From Anaerolineaceae bacterium (lineage in GTDB: Bacteria; Chloroflexota; Anaerolineae; Anaerolineales; Anaerolineaceae): a stretch of 10,155 nt of DNA. A model generated the notes under the pieces. It saw only the letters and a program-made list of their open reading frames with translations, searched no databases and was not told the origin of the DNA. The stretch lies in assembly GCA_003532515.1 (NCBI GenBank), contig DOEX01000153.1, forward strand, positions 1-10,155, written 5' to 3'. Shown piece after piece: positions 1 through 6,250 of the stretch (position 1 is the first letter of the stretch; each line of letters opens with the position of its first letter). The translations under genes were made by a program, and so were the position numbers.

Positions 1-2341
1 GCAGGGTGTTGCCAGGTCCGCCATTATACGCAGCAAGGGCAAGGTAAGTGTCGCCATCAAACACAAACAACTGGCGGGCAAGATAGTTGCTGCCCAGTTC
101 GAGGTTATAGTAAGGTACGCGTAAATCGTCTTGGGTGTAGTTGGGCGGGAAGCCGGTTTCACTGGCGATCTGGGCGGCAGTCGCCGGCATGAGCTGCATA
201 AGTCCACTGGCTCCAGCGCTGGAATAAGCATGCGCTCCAAAATGGCTTTCCTGGTAAATGAGGCTCAGGATGAGGATTTCCGGGATATCGTACTTGTCAG
301 AAACCTGTTCAATCCAGGGTAGATAGTAAGTTCCATATTGGATGTGGGCGAAATATGGTGGAAAACTCGCAGATAGTGGCACATCACCATAACCAGCCAA
401 ATTCGAAATCGATCGGCTCGCTTCTATGGCACTTTGGTAATATCCCAAATCCAGGAAAACTTTGATCAAACGAAAACTGTTCAGAGCATCGGTTTTGTAC
501 GTATCCCGCAATGACTCAAATTCCTGGGAAGCCAGGTTATAAAGTCCGAGGCGATGGAATTCAACTGCTCGGATATAACGGCTGTCATTGGTGAGTTCAG
601 AGCTGTAATCCAGATTGACCTCGGCCGGCAGACTGAAGGCATTTTTGAGCCAATCAGCAGCATCCAGTCGTTCGCTTTCCAAATCTGGCTGCAGATTGCC
701 AGTCTCAACAGAAGCAAACAGCGGTTGCCCATTGAGCAGTTCCGATGAGCGGATGCCATAATAACCAAAGGGGTCTATCTCTGCAGCTGAGCGCCAAAAA
801 GCCTGGGCAGTGGGCAGATCTCCCTTAGCCTGGCTTACCTTGCCAAGCCAGAAGGTTGAACCATATTCTTCCAACGTATCTGGGGTGGCGATCAGGACCG
901 CGCGATTAAAATTTTCAGCGGCTTTGTCATACTCGCCCAATTCGAAATAGAGAGAACCGCCAAAGAAGAGGCCATTAAAGGCATCTGTAGAGGTCGGGAA
1001 TTCGAGCGCGATGCGGGTCCAGGAATCAGCAGCCTCCTTAATTTTTCCGTCAAGAAAGTAATAGTTTGCAGCAATTTGAAGCAGTTGAGGGGCATCTGGT
1101 TGAGAATTTGGCGCCGAAACGAATGCCAGGGTGGTTTCAAGGGCAAGTTTTAATTGACCCATGTAAGTGTTTTGGGTGTAGATGATATCTTCAATTGCAT
1201 CAAAGCGATATTCGCTCTGTGGGTAAGTGTTGATCAAATTGTTCCAAATCTGGATGGCTTCTTTGTCTTCTGAGGTACCACCAGCTGCATTAGCAGCCAG
1301 GCGCTCTGCTGAGGAAAAACCTGACCTAACCAGCCCTTCTGCACGAACACTCAGGGCTTTGTAATAGAGCGCTTCATCTTTGGCTAATCCTTGCCCAGCA
1401 AGGTAGCGATCAAATGCTTCAATAGCGAGGTTGTATTGCTCGATATTGTAATTGATGATCCCGCGTTTCAGGTCATCCACGCTTTGTTCGGCATCCAGAA
1501 GCATGACCAAAGCGGTATAAGCATCGTAGGTAAAGGGATAATTGTTGACCGAATCCTGTAAATATGTATAAGCCTCTTCGCTGTTTCCTTGGCTGATCAG
1601 GATCTGGGCAATCAGCAGGTTCATTTGCGCTCTTGAGTAATCACTCTGGGTATTCAGCAGAATCTCTTTGTAAATCCCGAGGGCGAGGTCATCTTGCCCA
1701 AGGCTGGAGTAGCTGGAAGCTACTTTTATAGCCAGGGCGATGTTATTCGAAAGCTGAGGTGCCAGGTAGGCCGTCCGATAGGCTTGCAGTGCGCCCTCGG
1801 TATCGCCAAAATCAGCCGACAAATCGCCAATGCGTGAATATACTTCCCCATCAATTATCCCGGGTTGAGCCAAGGCATAAGCCTGGTAAAAGTCCAGAGC
1901 ATCCTCTTCAAGTTCCTGACCCAGGCTGATTTGTGCCAGGATGAAATTCGCCCTTTTTGCGGGCAGACTAACAGGAAATTGGGATTGTAGTTCAGTCAAG
2001 GCTCTTTTTGCTTGAAAAAGGTCATTCTGCTTGAAATAGGTCAAGCCCTGACCATAAAGTGCCGCTGCCTGAATGTCATTGGACGATCCGGAGGTATTTG
2101 CGCTGTAAAGTCTTAACGCCTGGTCAAAGTCACCAAAAGCAAGGATCCGATCGGCTTCAGCTAATGTTGCTTCAGAGGGCGGTGTCTGTTCAATCTGGTA
2201 AGTTGGTGTTGGAGAGCCGGGGACGTCCAGGGTAGGGCTGCTGGTCATGGTCGGGATTGGTAGGGGAGGTGTGACAATATCGTCACAGCTGCTGAGCAAA
2301 AGCGTAAGTATGAGGGCAAGAATTACTATCCTTGTTTTCAT
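1..2341 (-). CDS. TPR-repeat lipoprotein with C-terminal lytic transglycosylase (SLT) domain, 3' end outside window
   Basis: Open from ATG at 2341 to the window edge: 780 codons without a stop. Residues 1-19 form a lipoprotein signal: basic start (MKTR), hydrophobic core, lipobox LSSC with Cys19 as predicted lipid anchor. A Pro/Thr/Ser-rich linker follows (about 24-52), then a long stretch of paired helices with TPR-like patterns (about 55-660). The SLT domain begins near 665. Glu698 in QESHF is the predicted catalytic acid, followed by the AGASGLMQLMP motif (709-719) and AAYNGGPGN (770-778), all hallmarks of Slt70-type transglycosylases. These cleave the MurNAc-GlcNAc bond of peptidoglycan to give 1,6-anhydro ends. 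The arrangement recalls E. coli Slt70, an alpha-helical superhelix ahead of the catalytic domain. Only a short C-terminal end should be missing. The start is fixed by the signal peptide; no Shine-Dalgarno precedes it (see promoter). Domain assignment is firm; the substrate role is inferred from the family. Confidence 0.93.
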   Translation of the reverse strand, partial: MKTRIVILALILTLLLSSCDDIVTPPLPIPTMTSSPTLDVPGSPTPTYQIEQTPPSEATLAEADRILAFGDFDQALRLYSANTSGSSNDIQAAALYGQGLTYFKQNDLFQAKRALTELQSQFPVSLPAKRANFILAQISLGQELEEDALDFYQAYALAQPGIIDGEVYSRIGDLSADFGDTEGALQAYRTAYLAPQLSNNIALAIKVASSYSSLGQDDLALGIYKEILLNTQSDYSRAQMNLLIAQILISQGNSEEAYTYLQDSVNNYPFTYDAYTALVMLLDAEQSVDDLKRGIINYNIEQYNLAIEAFDRYLAGQGLAKDEALYYKALSVRAEGLVRSGFSSAERLAANAAGGTSEDKEAIQIWNNLINTYPQSEYRFDAIEDIIYTQNTYMGQLKLALETTLAFVSAPNSQPDAPQLLQIAANYYFLDGKIKEAADSWTRIALEFPTSTDAFNGLFFGGSLYFELGEYDKAAENFNRAVLIATPDTLEEYGSTFWLGKVSQAKGDLPTAQAFWRSAAEIDPFGYYGIRSSELLNGQPLFASVETGNLQPDLESERLDAADWLKNAFSLPAEVNLDYSSELTNDSRYIRAVEFHRLGLYNLASQEFESLRDTYKTDALNSFRLIKVFLDLGYYQSAIEASRSISNLAGYGDVPLSASFPPYFAHIQYGTYYLPWIEQVSDKYDIPEILILSLIYQESHFGAHAYSSAGASGLMQLMPATAAQIASETGFPPNYTQDDLRVPYYNLELGSNYLARQLFVFDGDTYLALAAYNGGPGNTL

Positions 2342-2347
2342 AGTTGA

Positions 2348-2376
2348 CTTATAACGGAAACAATCATGCTTGTCAA
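2348..2376 (-). promoter_or_regulatory. Sigma-70-type promoter of the transglycosylase gene, giving a probably leaderless mRNA
   Basis: On the minus strand, TTGACA (2371-2376, perfect -35) is followed by exactly 17 bases and TATAAG (2348-2353, 5 of 6 matches to the -10). Only six bases (TCAACT) separate the -10 from the ATG at 2341, so initiation at the normal distance would start the transcript at or within a base or two of the start codon. No purine-rich ribosome-binding site lies upstream of the ATG, which fits a leaderless message. This is the best promoter match found in the window. Confidence 0.75.
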
Positions 2377-2394
2377 ATCAGTTTAGAGGGCGAG

Positions 2395-2442
2395 GATTGT
2401 GCGGACTTCTTAAGAGTCCAGGCAGAAGGAGTCCGCACAATC
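2395..2442. repeat. Long inverted repeat with an alternative internal hairpin
   Basis: Arms 2395-2407 and 2430-2442 (GATTGTGCGGACT and its exact complement) form a 13-bp perfect stem. It extends four more positions to 2411/2426; the first of these is a G-U wobble in plus-strand RNA but a C-A mismatch in minus-strand RNA. The loop is 14 bases. A second, exclusive fold uses GGACT (2403-2407), the palindrome CTTAAG (2409-2414) and AGTCC (2415-2419), with one bulged base. No T-run follows on either strand, so it is not a typical intrinsic terminator. It lies 19 bases upstream of the transglycosylase -35. It could be an operator, a processing or attenuator structure, or a dispersed palindromic repeat. 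Confidence 0.65.
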
Positions 2443-2507
2443 AAATCAAACGCGGGGATGATCAGATAGGAATGATCGGTGCCTGTACCTACATATCGAT
2501 TATTAAT

Positions 2508-2528
2508 GAAAAACCCGGCTCAAAACCG
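2508..2528 (-). terminator. Weak candidate terminator after the cupin gene
   Basis: Read leftward, CGGT (2528-2525) can pair with GCCG (2519-2516) with one G-U pair, and is followed by GG and five T (2513-2509). The stem is only four base pairs, so this is a marginal call. It sits 24 bases past the cupin stop codon, a plausible place for a terminator. Confidence 0.3.
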
Positions 2529-2551
2529 AATTTAACCTAGATGTAAGAATT

Positions 2552-2947
2552 TTAGTGATGAAACTCAGGTGGGTAATTCTTTTCGAGTTCTTCGGCTTCT
2601 TCCTTTGTATGAGCGACTGTGCCATGAGGATGATTGGCAGGAGAGTAAATGGTGTACATGGACAGACGCTCGGTGGCAGAGGTGTTGATAATGTTGTGAA
2701 CTGTGCCAGCAGAGATGACTACAACATCTCCATCTCCGACAACGATCTCACCATCGTCAGTAACTACTTTGCCTTCACCTGCTTCAAACCGGAAAAACTG
2801 ATCGACATGGTCGTGAACTTCCTGACCAATGTCTTCAAGTGGTTCAAGGGACATTAAGACTAATTGCAGATGCCCGGTGTAGAGAACACGTCTGAAATCG
2901 GAATTTTCAATTGTATCTTTTTCGATATTGGTGCTGAATGGTTTCAT
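2552..2947 (-). CDS. Small single-domain cupin protein
   Basis: 131 residues, forming one cupin beta-barrel. Motif 1 appears as G41...EVHDHVDQFFRFEAGEG, with His45 and His47 as likely metal ligands; Gln50 lies close to where the classical motif has Glu. Motif 2 (GDGDVVVISAGTVHNIIN, 71-88) supplies His84 and Asn88. The tail contains YTIYSPANHPHGT (98-110) and an acidic helix. It resembles the widespread small cupins often labelled mannose-6-phosphate isomerase-like, whose substrates are mostly unknown, so no reaction is assigned. It is cytoplasmic with no signal peptide. The ATG follows a weak purine tract (AGAAAGAAG, 7 bases away). It is a separate unit from the upstream arsenate reductase gene (120 AT-rich bases between them) and from the transglycosylase gene downstream (210 bases). 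Confidence 0.88.
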   Translation of the reverse strand: MKPFSTNIEKDTIENSDFRRVLYTGHLQLVLMSLEPLEDIGQEVHDHVDQFFRFEAGEGKVVTDDGEIVVGDGDVVVISAGTVHNIINTSATERLSMYTIYSPANHPHGTVAHTKEEAEELEKNYPPEFHH

Positions 2948-2962
2948 TTTTTTGCTTCTTTC

Positions 2963-2980
2963 TAATAATTTTTATTATTA
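2963..2980. repeat. AT-rich palindrome in the cupin leader
   Basis: TAATAAT (2963-2969) and ATTATTA (2974-2980) are exact complements around a four-base T loop, 16 to 33 bases upstream of the cupin ATG. It lies inside a strongly AT-rich stretch, so chance is a real possibility. Two -10-like hexamers sit just upstream on the minus strand: GATAAT (2981-2986) and TACAAT (3005-3010). Neither has a well-spaced -35. The palindrome could be an operator or leader hairpin. Confidence 0.35.
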
Positions 2981-3023
2981 ATTATCGAACTAAATTATTT
3001 GAAAATTGTAAAAATCTGCTAAG

Positions 3024-3056
3024 TAACTTTACCGAAGTTATTGAAGCGATCAATAA
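3024..3056. repeat. Two overlapping inverted repeats after the arsenate reductase gene
   Basis: TAACTT (3024-3029) pairs with AAGTTA (3035-3040) around a five-base loop. TTATTGA (3038-3044) pairs with TCAATAA (3050-3056) around another five-base loop. The two stems share bases 3038-3040, so full pairing of one excludes full pairing of the other. They begin 12 bases after the stop codon of the four-gene sigma-factor unit. A run of five T on the minus strand (3014-3010) lies about ten bases further on. This may be the unit's transcription end, but both stems are AT-rich and the T-run is too distant for a confident terminator call. Confidence 0.35.
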
Positions 3057-3067
3057 GAAAGAAATCT

Positions 3068-3793
3068 TTACCCCAAATCTTCCAGGTATGAGATGATTGT
3101 AGCTCGGATTGCCTCAAATGTGTCTTTGAAAACCTGTAATTTTTGCTCAGTTGTACCTTCAAAAAGCGCAGGGTCAGCAAAACCCAGGTGAATGATCGTC
3201 CCTTTTTTCAACCACAATGGGCAGGCTTCTCTGGCACTGTCACAGAGGGTGATCACTACATCAAATTCCTGACCCAAAAACTCGTCAACTGGTTTGGAAT
3301 AGCCTTCATGCACGATACCAAAATCTTGAATAACCTGCGATGCCATTGGATGAACATAACCGCTCGGTTCGCTGCCGGCACTGAACGCAATCCATTCCTT
3401 TGGGAGGTAGTGATTGACGATTGCCTCTGCCATCTGGCTGCGGCAAGAGTTACCTGTGCAGAGGAAGAGGACTCTTTTGCGTTGGTCGATTTCTGCAGGC
3501 TCTTCAACATTCTCTTCAACACCCACAGGGCTTCCCATTAATACTTCATCTTCAAATTCACCGCTTTCCATAGCTTCCAACAGTTCTCGTGCCCTGGCTT
3601 CGTTCTCGGATGAAACCATCACACCGACCTGACCCAGGTCTCCGACGGTAAGTCCGTAGATTTGCCCGATTGCATTGGGGTCAAGGAATGCCGGGATGTC
3701 CTGGGCTTCCAGAAACCCTTTGATCGATTCTGCATCCAGTTTTCCATGGGCTTTGTAAACCGTCACAAATTCGGGTTTGTTTTCTTTAGTCAT
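3068..3793 (-). CDS. arsC: DUF2007-like domain fused to thioredoxin-type arsenate reductase (LMW-PTPase fold)
   Basis: 241 residues. The N-terminal part (about 8-78; VTVYKAHGKLDAESIKGFLE, then a region with GQVGVMVSSENEARARELL) looks like DUF2007, a small predicted signalling or ligand-binding domain. An acidic linker (79-105) leads to a low-molecular-weight phosphatase fold. Its P-loop is Cys112-TGNSC-Arg118, the later pair is Cys184 and Cys191 (LCDSAREACP), and the conserved GFADPA includes Asp207. Spacing between the three cysteines (72 and 7 residues) equals that of Cys10, Cys82 and Cys89 in staphylococcal ArsC, so thioredoxin-coupled reduction of arsenate to arsenite is the best prediction. 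A protein-tyrosine-phosphatase role is less likely because both resolving cysteines are present. It is cytoplasmic. The ATG overlaps the ndk stop as ATGA, so it is probably translationally coupled. No ars repressor or efflux gene is nearby. Confidence 0.88.
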   Translation of the reverse strand: MTKENKPEFVTVYKAHGKLDAESIKGFLEAQDIPAFLDPNAIGQIYGLTVGDLGQVGVMVSSENEARARELLEAMESGEFEDEVLMGSPVGVEENVEEPAEIDQRKRVLFLCTGNSCRSQMAEAIVNHYLPKEWIAFSAGSEPSGYVHPMASQVIQDFGIVHEGYSKPVDEFLGQEFDVVITLCDSAREACPLWLKKGTIIHLGFADPALFEGTTEQKLQVFKDTFEAIRATIISYLEDLG

Positions 3794-4239
3794 TCAAACA
3801 TCCAATCTTCTGTGCAGCGTTTCCACTCCACCAGTTCTTCTGGTTTGAACCAAAGCGCAATTTCAGCCTCAGCGTTTTCGACTGAATCAGAGGCGTGGGT
3901 CAGGTTGTAGCGCGCTTGCAGGGCAAAATCGTGGCGGATCGTGCCAGGGTCTGCCTCAGTACCACGGGTTTTGCCGACAGTTTGGCGCACGGCGCTGATC
4001 GCCTCTGGTCCTGCCCAAACCATCGCCATCACTGGTGCGGAGGTGATAAATTTGATCAAGGGTTCGTAAAAGGGTTTCCCTTTGTGCACTGCGTAATGCA
4101 TTTCTGCCAATTGTGGACTGACTTGAATAAACTTACAGGCGACCAGGCGCAAACCCCGGTCTTCGAAACGTGTGATAATTTTTCCAATCAGACCTCGCTG
4201 GACACCATCGGGCTTAACCAGGACTAACGATCTTTCCAT
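3790..4239 (-). CDS. ndk: Nucleoside diphosphate kinase
   Basis: 149 residues, normal for the family. Transfers the gamma phosphate of ATP to NDPs and dNDPs through a phosphohistidine. Visible hallmarks: ERSLVLVKPDGVQRGLIGKI at the start (Lys9 in the nucleotide site), the Kpn-loop region GPEAISAVRQTVGKT (77-91), Arg92-Gly-Thr, RHDFA (102-106), and the active-site segment NLTHASDSVENAEAEIALWF with His115 as phosphate acceptor. The motif is HASDS rather than the commoner HGSDS, a mild substitution. The start is supported by GGAGG four bases upstream. It overlaps the end of the upstream acidic-protein gene by 16 bases and the arsenate reductase gene by 4, placing it third in the rpoD unit. Confidence 0.97.
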   Translation of the reverse strand: MERSLVLVKPDGVQRGLIGKIITRFEDRGLRLVACKFIQVSPQLAEMHYAVHKGKPFYEPLIKFITSAPVMAMVWAGPEAISAVRQTVGKTRGTEADPGTIRHDFALQARYNLTHASDSVENAEAEIALWFKPEELVEWKRCTEDWMFE

Positions 4240-4796
4240 TCATCCTCCGTTGATTCAGTTTGTTTGTCGTCTTGTTTAACAATTTCGGACAACTCGTCAT
4301 ATACGTTCCAAAGCTCAGTGCGATCTTCCTGGAAAATCAGGTGAGAGCGCAGAGAGCGTTGGGATTCCGCGGCAAGCTCTTTGGTTGTGGCTGCCTTACG
4401 AATAAAATCCGCTGCAGCAGCATAATTTCCCATGCCTAAGTAATCCCGGATAATTTGATCACTCGAAATTGTGCTCACTTCTTCATCCAATGCTGGGGTG
4501 GGGTTTTCCAGCTCAGCTTGAACAACATGCCATTCTGCGGTCTCCAGCACGATAGGAGTAACTGCTTCGAGAGGTTCAGGAGCAGGTTCTTCAATGGCTT
4601 CAAGCCCATGCTGGCTTTCACCACTCGCTTCTGAGGTAGGTTGCGAGGCGAACTCAAGCAACCATTCTGGAATTTCTTCAGCGAGCACAGGTTTTTGCTG
4701 CGCAAGGTTCATCCGGGATGTGTCTTCAGAAATCTCTACGTCAGGTTGCACCTTGATTGGTTGCGTCTGCTCATCATTATTGGATTCCGGGCTCAT
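4224..4796 (-). CDS. Acidic protein of unknown function between rpoD and ndk
   Basis: 190 residues, not recognised as a known enzyme. The first 110 residues are rich in Glu, Pro, Ser and Thr, low in hydrophobic residues and probably disordered, apart from a short EIPEWLLEFA segment (41-50). That segment resembles the xPxWLxxL motifs I associate with acidic TPR-type proteins of Chloroflexota. Residues 112-173 look helical (DQIIRDYLGMGNYAAAADFIRKA, then SLRSHLIFQEDRTELWNVYDEL), compatible with one or two TPR-like hairpins. The C-terminal tail is acidic. There is no signal peptide or membrane segment, so it is probably cytoplasmic. The ATG lies two bases after the rpoD stop, with GGGAG seven bases upstream inside rpoD, so its synthesis is likely tied to that of the sigma factor. 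A role as a sigma or RNA polymerase partner is only a guess from position. Confidence 0.85.
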   Translation of the reverse strand: MSPESNNDEQTQPIKVQPDVEISEDTSRMNLAQQKPVLAEEIPEWLLEFASQPTSEASGESQHGLEAIEEPAPEPLEAVTPIVLETAEWHVVQAELENPTPALDEEVSTISSDQIIRDYLGMGNYAAAADFIRKAATTKELAAESQRSLRSHLIFQEDRTELWNVYDELSEIVKQDDKQTESTEDEWKDR

Positions 4797-4798
4797 TG

Positions 4799-6004
4799 TC
4801 AGTCTCCCAGGTAATCGCGCAGCTTGCGGCGCACCGAAGGGTGGCGTAAGCGAGTAAGTGCCTGAGCTTCAATTTGACGAACTCGTTCGCGGGTGACGCC
4901 CATTTTGCGACCAACCTCTTCCAGCGTGTAGGCCTGACCGTCCAGGAGCCCATAACGTAATTGTAAGATGCGGACTTCGCGAGGAGGAAGGGCATCCAGT
5001 ACCTCGACAAGATGCTGCTTTAACAGGTTGTAGGTAGCGGTATCGTCAGGAGGTGGTGCTTCGTCATCTTCAATGAAATCGCCCAATACAGAATCTTCTT
5101 CGTCATCTGTCGGCGTTTCAAGGGAGAGTGGGCGGCGTGCAACCTGGATCATGTTTTCCACTTTTTTTGGCGGCACTTCCAGGGCTTCTGCCAATTCTTC
5201 AACAGATGGATCCCGACCTAATTTTTGGGTAAGTTGATGTTGCACACGTAAGAGCTTGTTAATTTGATCGCCCATGTGAACTGGAACACGAATAGTGCGA
5301 CCCTGGTCTGCAATGGCACGCGTGACAGCCTGGCGGATCCACCAGGTCGCATAGGTGCTGAACTTGTGGCCACGTTGATATTCAAACTTCTTGGTTGCGC
5401 GAATGAGACCAATGTTACCCTCCTGGATCAGGTCCAGGAAAGGCACACCGCGACCCATATATTTCTTTGCGACGCTGATGACCAGGCGCGAGTTTGCGGT
5501 GATCAGATGATCACGCGCAGCAGCGCCATCTTTGATCATTTCATGTAGTTCCTGTCGGCGGGCAGCCCCGATGTTGCTTTTGGCAAGTTCTGCGCGTGCC
5601 TCCCGACCAGCTTCGATCCGTTTTGCTAAAACGACTTCCTCTTCAATATTGTTTAGGAGTGGTACCCGGCTGACCTCTTTTAGATAAAGTCCAATCGTGT
5701 CATCGGTATCGATGTTTGCCAGATCGTCAGTTGGTAGATTAGCTTCATCTTCAAAAACATCCGTAAGCTCTTCTTCGTCGGGTTCCTCTGTGGAAGGCGC
5801 TTCATCAGAAACGCTGATACCGGCATTGTCAAGAGCTGTATAAGCATCTTCCAGTTGCTCGGGGTATTCTTCAGCCTCAGGGAAAAAGCGTAAGATGTCA
5901 TCATCTGTTACATAAGATTTCTTTTTCCCAAATTCTAAAAGTCTATTGATTGCTGATGATTGGCTGTCTTCGTTAGGAACCGTATTGTTACTTATTCTCG
6001 CCAT
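4799..6004 (-). CDS. rpoD: Primary RNA polymerase sigma factor (sigma-70, group 1)
   Basis: 401 residues. Residues 15-65 look like a short region 1.1. An acidic linker (67-103) precedes region 1.2 (DTIGLYLKEVSRVPLL, 102-117). Region 2 spans about 165-243, with FLDLIQEGNIGLIRA for core binding and KFEYQRGHKFSTYATWWIRQA then IADQGRTIRVPVHM for -10 recognition and melting. Region 3 follows (about 244-300), with the finger-like SLETPTDDEEDSVLGDFIED (294-313). Region 4 (about 335-397) has DALPPREVRILQLRYGL and the helix-turn-helix YTLEEVGRKMGVTRERVRQIEAQ for -35 recognition. Near-consensus sequence throughout and presence of regions 1.1 and 1.2 point to the housekeeping sigma, not a group 2 paralogue. 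There is no long insert between 1.2 and 2, unlike E. coli. The ATG has only a weak GAGG eleven bases upstream. First gene of the four-gene unit. Confidence 0.96.
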   Translation of the reverse strand: MARISNNTVPNEDSQSSAINRLLEFGKKKSYVTDDDILRFFPEAEEYPEQLEDAYTALDNAGISVSDEAPSTEEPDEEELTDVFEDEANLPTDDLANIDTDDTIGLYLKEVSRVPLLNNIEEEVVLAKRIEAGREARAELAKSNIGAARRQELHEMIKDGAAARDHLITANSRLVISVAKKYMGRGVPFLDLIQEGNIGLIRATKKFEYQRGHKFSTYATWWIRQAVTRAIADQGRTIRVPVHMGDQINKLLRVQHQLTQKLGRDPSVEELAEALEVPPKKVENMIQVARRPLSLETPTDDEEDSVLGDFIEDDEAPPPDDTATYNLLKQHLVEVLDALPPREVRILQLRYGLLDGQAYTLEEVGRKMGVTRERVRQIEAQALTRLRHPSVRRKLRDYLGD

Positions 6005-6029
6005 GTAGTGTTAAGCCTCTTTATTAATT

Positions 6030-6045
6030 TTGGATTGCATTCCAA
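6030..6045. promoter_or_regulatory. Dyad over the predicted rpoD transcription start
   Basis: TTGGA (6030-6034) and TCCAA (6041-6045) are exact inverted repeats separated by six bases whose centre is the palindrome TGCA. The dyad lies just downstream of the candidate rpoD -10, covering the expected start of transcription (near 6040), so a bound protein could block or tune rpoD. This is a position-based inference; no known operator consensus was recognised. Confidence 0.35.
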
Positions 6046-6046
6046 T

Positions 6047-6075
6047 AGAGTACAATATTTTCCCTCGAAATTCAA
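6047..6075 (-). promoter_or_regulatory. Candidate rpoD promoter
   Basis: On the minus strand TTGAAT (6070-6075, 4 of 6 to the -35 consensus) is followed by 17 bases and TACTCT (6047-6052, 3 of 6 to the -10). The predicted start near 6040 gives a leader of about 36 bases before the ATG at 6004. An inverted repeat, TTTTCCC (6058-6064) and GGGAAAA (6081-6087), has the -35 in its 16-base loop. The hexamers are weak, so the call depends on spacing and position. Confidence 0.4.
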
Positions 6076-6186
6076 GTACCGGGAAAAATTTAGTAATATT
6101 CAATGAGTGCGCATAGTTAGATTATTGGGTCTCAGGTAACAAATACTTGGAAATACATTTGCATTGCGAGCTGGTAGAGGGCTCGA

Positions 6187-6215
6187 TTTTCAACCTTTGC
6201 GTTTTTGCCTATAAT
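6187..6215 (+). promoter_or_regulatory. Promoter of the rightward membrane protein-phosphofructokinase unit
   Basis: TTTTCA (6187-6192, 4 of 6) is followed by 17 bases and a perfect TATAAT (6210-6215). Transcription should begin near 6222, giving a leader of about 29 bases before the TTG start at 6251. Together with the rpoD promoter it makes this 246-base gap a divergent promoter region. Confidence 0.65.
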
Positions 6216-6218
6216 TAG

Positions 6219-6237
6219 CCCAGAAAATATTTTCGGG
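6219..6237. promoter_or_regulatory. Palindrome spanning the predicted start of transcription
   Basis: The 12-base perfect palindrome GAAAATATTTTC (6223-6234) is flanked by CCC (6219-6221) and GGG (6235-6237), interrupted only by one unpaired A at 6222. It starts four bases after the TATAAT and covers the predicted transcription start, a classic operator position. The right arm holds the only GGGA in the leader, although at twelve bases that is too far from the TTG to be a good ribosome-binding site. Confidence 0.4.
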
Positions 6238-6250
6238 AAATGGACTGACT

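Noticed and set aside
131..322. Plus-strand ORF inside the transglycosylase gene
   Set aside because: It is antisense to the SLT catalytic region; composition and lack of any domain mark it as a shadow.
481..1146. Minus-strand ORFs overlapping the transglycosylase gene in another frame
   Set aside because: They lie in another frame of the same strand as a continuous 780-codon reading frame with recognisable motifs at both ends.
2555..2857. Plus-strand ORF opposite the cupin gene
   Set aside because: It is the reverse complement of well-conserved cupin motifs, with no independent start signal.
2942..3012. A defined sigma-70 promoter for the cupin gene
   Set aside because: Good -10-like hexamers exist (GATAAT 2981-2986, TACAAT 3005-3010), but the best -35 (TTTACA, 3007-3012) is 20 bases from GATAAT and TACAAT has none. 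No single choice is supported.
3143..3541. Plus-strand ORF opposite the arsenate reductase gene
   Set aside because: It is a shadow of the ArsC domain with no recognisable protein features.
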